Shown here piece by piece: positions 8,078 to 13,636 of a DNA stretch of 13,636 nucleotides. Below the pieces are notes generated by a model, which was not told the origin of the DNA, ran no database searches, and worked only from the letters and a program-made list of their open reading frames with translations. How positions within the stretch are numbered: the first letter of the stretch is position 1; each line of letters opens with the position of its first letter. Source of the DNA: Candidatus Parcubacteria bacterium (GTDB taxonomy: Bacteria > Patescibacteriota > Minisyncoccia > Phycocordibacterales > GCA-2747955); contig JALUMP010000023.1 of NCBI GenBank assembly GCA_027039745.1, forward strand, positions 1 to 13,636, read 5' to 3'. The translations under genes and the position numbers were made by a program.

Positions 8078-8109
8078 AATAAAACCTTTCAAAAACGAAA
8101 GGTTTTATT
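8078..8109 (+). terminator. Intrinsic terminator after rplU
   Basis: AAAACCTTTC (8081-8090) pairs perfectly with GAAAGGTTTT (8097-8106) around a six-base loop AAAAAC. Three more A/T pairs extend the stem to 13 bp. It begins directly after the rplU stop. The U-tract is the distal arm TTTTATT. It separates rplU from the DUF4395 gene 23 nt further on. Confidence 0.85.
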
Positions 8110-8131
8110 GTAAATTATTCCTATATATACC

Positions 8132-8602
8132 ATGATATTTCCAAAAACTTGTCCAACTTCAAATATACATGTTGATGAAAACAATATTCGTATAGGATCA
8201 TTTCTCATTTTAATCTTATTATTTATTTCTTATTTTTTTCCTTATCTTTTTTTATTCTTATCTATTGACTTTATCATGCGTTTCTTTGGACAATTTAGAT
8301 TTAGTTTAATTTCTATCATTGCTAAAAAAATAAATGCTTCTTTAAAAAACACACCTAAACCTATAGATTTTGCACCAAAAAAATTCACAGCTTTTTTGGG
8401 TTTCTTATTCTCATCCTCTCTATTAGTTCTTTATTTAATAAAAATACATAGTATTTTTTTAATTGTTTTTTTGTTATTTATAATTGCTGTCATCGGAGAG
8501 TCTTTTTTTGGATTTTGTATTGGGTGTAAAATTTATTCTTTTTTTATTTTTTTAAAAAAAGAGAAAAATGATATACTAAAAGGATGAAAAACCCACAAAT
8601 AG
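8132..8602 (+). CDS. DUF4395 family membrane protein
   Basis: A 156-aa integral membrane protein. It matches the DUF4395 pattern: an N-terminal cysteine motif (KTCPTSNIHVDENNIR), two paired hydrophobic spans (about 22-52), a middle stretch KPIDFAPKKFTAFLG, two more spans (about 85-125), and a closing SFFGFCIGCKIYSF with two Cys. The function of DUF4395 is unknown. The frame meets TGA at 8585-8587; read as Trp it adds only WKTHK before TAG (8600-8602). That TGA overlaps the ATG of the next gene as ATGA, the classic coupling overlap, so it may be an old stop codon, and the true end could be 8587. Upstream TATATA lies too close to the ATG to call a promoter. Probable operon with the next two genes. 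Confidence 0.85.
8572..8577 (+). promoter_or_regulatory. Possible internal -10 element before the CBU_0592-like gene
   Basis: TATACT ends 6 nt before the ATG at 8584, inside the end of the DUF4395 gene. The spacing is close to the 7 nt seen at tgt, but there is no TG extension, and AT-rich coding sequence makes chance matches likely. Confidence 0.25.
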
Positions 8603-8856
8603 AAAAAATTAAAAATACTACTATAGAAACAAAAATTATAGGATGAACAGGTTCTCTATTAATTATAACAGCATACTCCTTAAATTCGTTACAACATTTA
8701 CCGAGCGATAATATTATTTACCCAATTTTAAATATACTTGGAGCGTCTATGATGGGCTATAGAGTTTTTAAAAACAAAAATTGGTCTAATCTTTTTTTAG
8801 AGATTTTTTGGATAATCATTGCTATAATTTCTATAATAAATATTATTCATTTCTAA
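8584..8856 (+). CDS. CBU_0592-like membrane protein
   Basis: A 90-aa protein not visible under the standard code because of a TGA at 8644-8646. Reading it as Trp gives IIGWTGSLLIITAYSL, matching the GWxGxxL...AY start of CBU_0592-like proteins. It is followed by the family's YPILNILGA segment and a last span with two TGG-coded Trp (NWSNLFLEIFW). About three hydrophobic spans are visible (roughly 19-33, 48-61, 70-88), typical for this small family, whose function is unknown to me. It overlaps the DUF4395 gene by 19 nt (or 4 nt if that gene ends at its TGA). AAAGG directly abuts the ATG, too close for a working Shine-Dalgarno. The sanA-like gene starts 5 nt after its stop. Confidence 0.85.
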
Positions 8857-8861
8857 AAAAT

Positions 8862-9458
8862 ATGAAATTTTTAAAAATTTTAAGAAAAAGTATTTTAATT
8901 ATAGGTTTAATATTTGTTTCTTTTGCTATTTTTTCTAATTTAATAATTCTTTCCTTAAGCCAAAATACACAATATACTAATATCAAGGAACTCCCCAAAA
9001 AAGATATTGCCCTAATTCTTGGAACTAGTAAATACACATCCGACAACACCTATAATCAATTTTATAAAAATAGAATCGCTTCAGCACACCAACTAATCAA
9101 AAAAAACAAAGTAAAAAAACTTTTACTCTCTGGGTCCAGTGATGGTGGCTATAACGAAGCACAACAAATGAAAGAAGATTTAATCAAAATGGGAATCAAT
9201 GAACACAAAATGATCCTAGACCCAAAAAGCGACAGAACAATACAATCCATAAAAAGAGCAAAAAATATTTTTGGATTTGATGATTTTATTATAGTTTCAC
9301 AACTTTTTCACACACAAAGAGCTGTAACAATCGCCACACTTCTAAAAATAAAAACTATTGGCTATATATCAGAAACTCCCGGAAGAATATCACTAAAAAC
9401 ATACTTAAGAGAAATTTTAGCACGTATTAAAATGCTAGAAGATATCCTATTCAACTAA
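8862..9458 (+). CDS. SanA/YdcF-like DUF218 membrane protein
   Basis: A 198-aa protein with an N-terminal membrane anchor (about residues 9-31) and an extracytoplasmic DUF218 domain. Family marks in order: DIALILGTSKY (binding loop), YNQFYKNRIASAHQLI, LLLSGSSDG, YNEAQQM, a segment with LDPKSDRTIQSIKRAK, IIVSQLFHTQRA, and a closing LREILARIKMLEDIL. The nearest named relative by pattern is SanA, linked in E. coli to envelope barrier function; the biochemical activity of DUF218 proteins is not settled. I start it at MKFLKIL (8862), 5 nt after the preceding stop. The in-frame ATG at 8808 lies inside the previous gene and adds a polar tail before the signal anchor. It converges on alaS with a 10-bp gap and no visible hairpin between. 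Confidence 0.9.
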   Translation: MKFLKILRKSILIIGLIFVSFAIFSNLIILSLSQNTQYTNIKELPKKDIALILGTSKYTSDNTYNQFYKNRIASAHQLIKKNKVKKLLLSGSSDGGYNEAQQMKEDLIKMGINEHKMILDPKSDRTIQSIKRAKNIFGFDDFIIVSQLFHTQRAVTIATLLKIKTIGYISETPGRISLKTYLREILARIKMLEDILFN

Positions 9459-9468
9459 ACTATTAAGT

Positions 9469-11346
9469 CTATTGTAAAATTGCTTTTATTCGCCTTACCC
9501 CAGCTGATGACGATTTTTCTTTTATAATTTTAAAACTACCAAACTTTGAAATATCTGAAGTATTTTCGGCATGTGGTCCACCACATAACTCTTTTGAATA
9601 AATATTCCCAGCCCCATCTTCAATCGTCCATACCTTAACAACATCAGGGTATTTTTCCCAAAAAGCTCCAGTAACACCATCTTTTTTTGCCTGTTCTTTC
9701 TTCATTTCTGTTACCTTAACTGTAGCTCCAATATTAATAACTTGATTTACATACCCTTCAACTTTATCTAAAATCTCTCTATCCACTTTTTCTGGATAAG
9801 TAAAATCAAATCTAATTCTCTCTTCAGTAATATTTGACCCAGCTTGAGTTACTCCATCTCCCAAAAATTTTCTTAAACCAGCCAACATCAAATGTGTAGT
9901 AGTATGCAAAGCTCTAATTTTTGGGCTATCTCCACCCAAACCACCCTTAAACATACCAGCAGATGCGGTTTGTGATTTTTTTGAATGTTCTGCTACTTTC
10001 TTTTTAAAACCATCATCATCTATGCAAATATTATTTTTCTCTGCCTCTTCTTTAATTACCTCAATAGGAATACCATAAGTTGAATAAAGTCTGAACACAT
10101 CGTCTGCTGACAACTCATTCACCGCAATAGGTTCAACTGCAAACTCACCAAAATTAACTTCTTTTATATTATTATTTTTTACCTTAGTATTAATCAATTT
10201 TTCAAATTCCTTCATTCCAATATCTAAAGTCCTTTTAAATTTCTTTAATTCTTTTTTAATTTCATTAATAATAACTGTTCTCTTATTGGAAAGCTCTGGA
10301 TAAATTTCAGAATAATTATCAATCACTACATCAATCAATCCTTCTGTTTTGTCAAATGAAAAATTAAGATTTGTCATTTTTGCAATCGCCCTTCTTATTA
10401 ATTTTCTCAACACATATCCTCTATCCTTATTTGCAGGAACCACTCCATCTGCAAGCATAAAAATCACAGCTCTTATGTGATCTGCAGAAATTCTAAAATT
10501 TAAAATACAATTAGCATATTCCTCAGAAGTATTAGCTTTTAAAAAAGCTATAATATCAACAAATAAATCAGTATCATATGCAGAAGTTTTTTCTTGCAAA
10601 ATGGAAGTTAATCTCTCTAACCCAGCTCCAGTATCTACATTTTTATTTTTCAATTTTCCAATAACTTTTCCATCTTTTTTTTCATATTCCATAAAAACAT
10701 CATTTCATATTTCAATAATGTCTTGCCTAGAGTCTGCAGCTATGAAATCTTCTTTATTTTTTATATTGACTCCATCTTTACTCACATCATAAAACATCTC
10801 TGAATCTGGACCAGCAGGACCACTATCTCCAGTATCTCATCAATTATCATCTGCCCCCATTCAAAAAATCCTCTCTTCTGGAATTAACCCAACTTTTTTA
10901 AATATCTCTTCTCATATCTTGTATGCTTCAGAATCTTTTGGCGCATTTTCATCTCCTTCAAAAACTGTTACATAAAGTTTTTTAGGGTCTAACCCTAAAC
11001 CATATTCTTGAGAAGTTAAAAATTCAAAAGATCAATTTAAAGCATCGTTTTTAAAATAATCTCCCAATGACCAATTTCCAAGCATTTCGAAAAAAGTAAA
11101 ATGTGTATTATCACCAACTTCTTCAATATCATTTGTTCTTACACATTTTTGAACATCTACGAGACGATTTCCTTTCGGATGTTTTTCTCCCAATAAATAT
11201 GGAACTAGTGGTTGCATTCCAGCTGTATTAAACAACACCGAAGGGTCGTTCTCTGGAACCAAAGAAGCTGATGGTAACACGGCATGACCTCTTTCTTTAA
11301 AAAATTCTAAAAATCTTTTTCTAATTTCGTTTGAAGATAATTTCAT
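9469..11346 (-). CDS. alaS: Alanyl-tRNA synthetase lacking the C-Ala domain
   Basis: A 625-aa enzyme that charges tRNA-Ala. Six TGA codons read as Trp: W105, W145, W162, W169, W170 and W214. Two are diagnostic: the DNWWDTGDSGPAGPD segment and EIWNDVFMEY, where the family has an almost invariant Trp. Three TGG codons also occur. The class II catalytic core (from MKLSSNEIRKRFLEFF and FFEMLGNWSLGDYF) is followed by the tRNA-recognition region (NVDTGAGLERL, ADHIRAVIFMLADGV, NKDRGYVLRKLIRRA). The editing domain has an intact metal site, HTTTH and CGGPH. The protein ends just after AGVRRI, so the C-terminal C-Ala domain of the ~876-aa E. coli enzyme is absent. It is the only gene here ending in TAG. 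It starts 18 nt after ftsX in the context AAATAAATATG, without Shine-Dalgarno. Confidence 0.96.
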
Positions 11347-11364
11347 ATTTATTTCATTAATTGT

Positions 11365-12288
11365 TTATATTTTTAAATACTTAGATACTGAAAGATAAGT
11401 TGATACAAAACCAAGTCCGACTCCCCCAGCTACTAAAGCACCAATTATCTGAAAAATATTATTAGAAAATAATTGATTCATACTTGTTTGAAAGATTGGC
11501 TCTAAAATTGGAGTCATATAATAAACAATAGCCCAAAAAGAAAACAAAGCAAAAAAAGCTGAGATCACACCATATATCATACCTTCTATTACAAATGGAC
11601 CTCTAGCAAAAAATTTAGATGCCCCAACTAATCTCATAACTGAAATTTCTTCTTTAAAAGTATAAATAATCAACCTCATAGTATTAAAAGTTACAACTAG
11701 AGAAATAATCACTAAAGCACCAGAAATAATTAAACCAATTTTTTTAACATATTGAATTAATATATCTAATCTCTCTATGGCTTTTTTATTATCCTGAAAA
11801 TTGGAATGATCTACTATATCTCCATACTTAAGCTGAATATCCTGAGAACCCAATAATTTATTTATTTCACTATACTCTCCAATCTGTTTTGCTTTAATAT
11901 TTAAAATAGCTCCCATGGGGTTACCGTCCACTATATCTAATGCTTTTAAAATAATTAAATCATCTTTATGCTTATTTTTAAATTCTTCTAATACTTTATC
12001 TTTAGACAAAAAGTTACTTTTATCTTTATCAACTTGAGGTAATCCTTCAACAGTTTCCTTAAAAGCTAATACTTTATCAACTGGAGCGTCATATTTAAAA
12101 TAAATATTGACATCAACTTTTTCTTCTACTTGCTTAATGCTTGACTGTAATAATATAATAGCAAAATAAACAGACATTATAGTCACCAATGTAATAGTAA
12201 TAACTAAAATAGACGATGCGGATAAAAAACCATTCCTTAAAAAAGTTTTTATCCCAGATTTTATTATTCTCCTAAATGTAATTAACAT
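11365..12288 (-). CDS. ftsX: Cell division protein FtsX
   Basis: A 307-aa permease-like subunit of the FtsEX complex, which in other bacteria couples cytoplasmic ATP hydrolysis to activation of peptidoglycan hydrolases at the septum. Layout: a short cytoplasmic start (ITFRRIIKSGIKTFLRNG), TM1 at about 22-48, an extracytoplasmic domain at about 50-175 (VDVNIYFKYDAPVDKV is its typical first strand), then three TM segments at about 183-208, 230-258 and 280-302. The EISVMRLVGAS motif after TM2 is the FtsX/MacB signature for contact with the ATPase. The gene follows ftsE by 18 nt. A TATAAT ends 7 nt before the ATG but has no TG extension. It uses one TGG Trp (SFWAIVYY). Confidence 0.94.
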   Translation of the reverse strand: MLITFRRIIKSGIKTFLRNGFLSASSILVITITLVTIMSVYFAIILLQSSIKQVEEKVDVNIYFKYDAPVDKVLAFKETVEGLPQVDKDKSNFLSKDKVLEEFKNKHKDDLIILKALDIVDGNPMGAILNIKAKQIGEYSEINKLLGSQDIQLKYGDIVDHSNFQDNKKAIERLDILIQYVKKIGLIISGALVIISLVVTFNTMRLIIYTFKEEISVMRLVGASKFFARGPFVIEGMIYGVISAFFALFSFWAIVYYMTPILEPIFQTSMNQLFSNNIFQIIGALVAGGVGLGFVSTYLSVSKYLKI

Positions 12289-12295
12289 AATAATT

Positions 12296-12301
12296 ATTAT
12301 A
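12296..12301 (-). promoter_or_regulatory. Possible -10 element immediately upstream of ftsX
   Basis: TATAAT on the minus strand ends 7 nt before the ftsX ATG, the same spacing as at tgt and the 47-aa gene, but it lies in the ftsE-ftsX gap and lacks both the TG extension and a -35. It may allow extra ftsX-alaS transcription, or be chance. Confidence 0.35.
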
Positions 12302-12306
12302 CTATT

Positions 12307-12987
12307 TTATAAAACAAATGTTCCATCTTTGTCATCTCTAATAATTTTACCATTATTTATAGTTACAACTCTTTTTCTTAATGTATTGACTATAGATTTA
12401 TTGTGGGTTGCAAGTATCACAGTAGTCCCAAAAGAATTTACTTTTTTTAATATGTTAATAATATCGACAGTATTTATTGGATCTAAGTTACCAGTAGGTT
12501 CGTCTGCAATGATTAAATCTGGATTATTAACAATTGCTCTTGCTATTGCAACCCTCTGTTTCTCACCCCCAGATAATTCAGCTGGAAAAGATTCTCGCTT
12601 ATCTCATAGACCAACTAACTTTAAAACATGTGGAACATCTTTCTTAACTTCAACACTTGGTTTGCCTGCAGCCTCCATAGCAAAAGAAACATTTTCATAA
12701 ACAGTTTTATTTGAAATCAATCTATAATCCTGAAATACAACACCAATATTTCTACGATACTGATTCATTTTGTTTCTTTTTAAATCAGTTATATCTACAG
12801 AATCAAAATAAACATGTCCTTTAGTTGCTCTTATTTCCCCTAAAATCATTTTTAATAATGTTGTTTTTCCGGCACCAGAATATCCAACCAAAGAAACAAA
12901 TTCTCCTCTTTCAATACTTAAAGAAACCCCTTTTATAGATTGTTCACCATTTGAATATACTTTCTCAACACTATCAAGATATAACAT
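12307..12987 (-). CDS. ftsE: Cell division ATP-binding protein FtsE
   Basis: A 226-aa ABC ATPase, the cytoplasmic partner of FtsX. Walker A is GYSGAGKTT (35-43), with Tyr where Pro is usual. The Q-loop is VVFQDYRL, the ABC signature LSGGEKQR (138-145), Walker B IIADEPTGNLD with D162/E163, and the switch His H195 (LATHN). A single TGA (12604-12606) gives W128 in KLVGLWDKRESFP; treated as a stop it would remove the signature and Walker B and inactivate the protein. Length is normal for FtsE. GAAAGG about 5 nt upstream of the ATG is the only Shine-Dalgarno-like site I see at a start here. A TGTTATAAT element ends 11 nt before the ATG, leaving a leader of only a few nucleotides. Confidence 0.96.
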
Positions 12988-12998
12988 AACTGCCTTTC

Positions 12999-13007
12999 AT
13001 TATAACA
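12999..13007 (-). promoter_or_regulatory. Extended -10 promoter of ftsE-ftsX-alaS
   Basis: TGTTATAAT on the minus strand, hexamer ending 11 nt before the ftsE ATG. It is preceded on the transcribed strand by a long T-run (about 11 T) and the segment GGCTTTAGAAAG, which could form a small hairpin ending the upstream transcript. No strong -35. Confidence 0.6.
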
Positions 13008-13279
13008 AAAAAAAAAACTTTCTAAAGCCTTTTTTTATGTTATCTTTTTTATCTATTCTTTCTATCACTAACAACATTTTCTTTTCTTGATTGTTATTTT
13101 TTAAAAAACAAAAAAATAAGACTAAAATAAAACTGTGTATTACTCAAAATATAAAAAAAATGTTTTTTTTAGATAAAAAAACAGAAAAATAACAAAAAAA
13201 CATTGTTATATAAGGGTTTTAGAAGTTTTGATAAAAAAACATAAATGTCAATAACCTGTAAAGTGTTGTAAAATAATGA

Positions 13280-13299
13280 TTTCCACAATTTTATCCACA
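13280..13299. promoter_or_regulatory. Pair of DnaA-box-like sites
   Basis: TTATCCACA at 13291-13299 is a perfect match to the consensus DnaA box TTATNCACA. TTTCCACAA at 13280-13288 is a near match in the same orientation, 11 bp away. They lie in the AT-rich gap just downstream of the ftsB-like stop. Binding is inferred from the consensus; dnaA itself is not in the window. Confidence 0.45.
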
Positions 13300-13324
13300 G
13301 GAAATATATTATAAATTTTAAATT

Positions 13325-13621
13325 TTAATTACTACGAAGAATCTCAATAACCTTTTCGCCTGGTTTTTTGGTAAAAGTTTGCTCAACGATAACATTTTCT
13401 TTACCAATAAAAGTATCAAGTAACAACAAATCTTTCTGAAGAGTCTTTTTTTGGATCTCTTGCTCCTCTATTTTATGCTGCAATAAAAAATTATCATCTT
13501 GAAACCCATAAAACTTAAAAAATAAAATAAAATTATGATATAACAAAAAAAACATAAAAAACAACAGCAAGAAAAAAATAAAATAAAATTTATAAACTGT
13601 TTTCTTTTTTTTAATTATCAT
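13325..13621 (-). CDS. FtsB/DivIC-like septum formation initiator
   Basis: A 98-aa single-span membrane protein. The short basic cytoplasmic start (MIIKKKK) is followed by a very hydrophobic Phe-rich span at about 11-35, a coiled coil at about 45-75 (HKIEEQEIQKKTLQKDLLLL), and a C-terminal KPGEKVIEIL. That last motif matches the RPGE segment of FtsB/DivIC proteins, which join FtsL and FtsQ/DivIB in the divisome. Length and layout fit the family. A neighbouring ftsEX unit supports a division role, though the two are separated by 337 bp. TATAAT ends only 3 nt before the ATG, too close for a normal start, and the window ends 15 bp upstream, so the true promoter is not seen. Confidence 0.72.
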   Translation of the reverse strand: MIIKKKKTVYKFYFIFFLLLFFMFFLLYHNFILFFKFYGFQDDNFLLQHKIEEQEIQKKTLQKDLLLLDTFIGKENVIVEQTFTKKPGEKVIEILRSN

Positions 13622-13636
13622 GATATTATATAAGCA

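Larger units (their letters stand above)
12988..13324. other. AT-rich gene-free gap between ftsB-like and ftsE
   Basis: 337 bp with no supportable gene on either strand even when TGA is read as Trp; the longest ATG frame I found is about 25 codons and unlike any protein. It contains the ftsE promoter, long A and T runs, an A8-TG-T8 element (13153-13170), a 7-bp inverted repeat ATAACAA/TTGTTAT (13189-13195 with 13203-13209), and two DnaA-box-like sites at its right end. The mix of strand-separating AT tracts and DnaA boxes resembles a replication origin, but the box count is low. Confidence 0.5.

Noticed and set aside
8808..8861. Start of the SanA-like gene at 8808
   Set aside because: This lies inside the CBU_0592-like gene, and the extra 18 residues are polar and precede a normal signal anchor at MKFLKIL.
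10690..11034. UGA read as glycine, as in Gracilibacteria and Absconditabacteria
   Set aside because: TGA falls on near-invariant Trp positions (EIWN in AlaRS, DEAW in VirB4, GIIWP in ProRS, GWxG in the CBU_0592-like protein); Gly there would break the motifs.
13047..13122. A 25-codon minus-strand frame in the ftsB-ftsE gap
   Set aside because: Short, low-complexity, no promoter or start signal, and it runs into the ftsE promoter.
1..13636. tRNA, rRNA, CRISPR arrays, insertion sequences, riboswitches
   Set aside because: No cloverleaf-like or repeat-spacer patterns, transposase motifs or known aptamer features were seen on reading; short or divergent RNAs cannot be excluded without a covariance-model search.

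Overview
The window is very AT-rich, and its gene content points to a Candidate Phyla Radiation (Patescibacteria) genome. The indicators are a TraC-like/VirB4 ATPase pair of the type found in CPR genomes, an L21 gene, a compact ProRS, an AlaRS lacking its C-terminal domain, FtsEX, and small secreted or membrane proteins. Its most striking property is the genetic code. Many conserved genes look broken when TGA is read as stop, and every break sits where the protein family has tryptophan or tolerates it. Examples are the AlaRS EIWN motif, VirB4 DEAW, ProRS GIIWP and the ProRS W-x5-W segment. Reading TGA as Trp restores nine intact genes. I count 22 TGA-Trp and 9 TGG-Trp codons, and no gene clearly uses TGA as a stop. 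This is not the UGA=Gly code documented for Gracilibacteria and Absconditabacteria.

Layout. Minus strand, read right to left: an FtsB/DivIC-like gene (13621-13325), a 337-bp very AT-rich gap with two DnaA-box-like sites, then ftsE-ftsX-alaS (12987-9469). Plus strand in the middle: rplU with promoter and terminator, then DUF4395, a CBU_0592-like gene missed under the standard code, and a SanA/YdcF-like gene (7760-9458), which converges on alaS with a 10-bp gap. Minus strand, left half: a 47-aa membrane protein hidden by a TGA, then tgt, traC-like, virB4, proS and map (7655-1517), then a secreted coiled-coil protein and an acidic membrane-anchored protein (1328-127), ended by a hairpin terminator at 74-104.

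Expression signals are unusual. Four genes carry an identical extended -10 element TGTTATAAT just upstream of the ATG, and traC-like has the variant TGCTAAAAT. In four genes the -10 hexamer ends exactly 7 nt before the ATG, so transcripts would start at or very near the start codon (leaderless). Convincing Shine-Dalgarno sequences are almost absent, and several internal starts carry the A-rich context AATAAATATG instead.

Functionally the window mixes translation (alaS, proS, rplU, map, tgt), cell division (ftsE, ftsX, ftsB-like), a type IV secretion-type ATPase module, and envelope proteins. There are no tRNA or rRNA genes, insertion sequences or CRISPR arrays that I can see.
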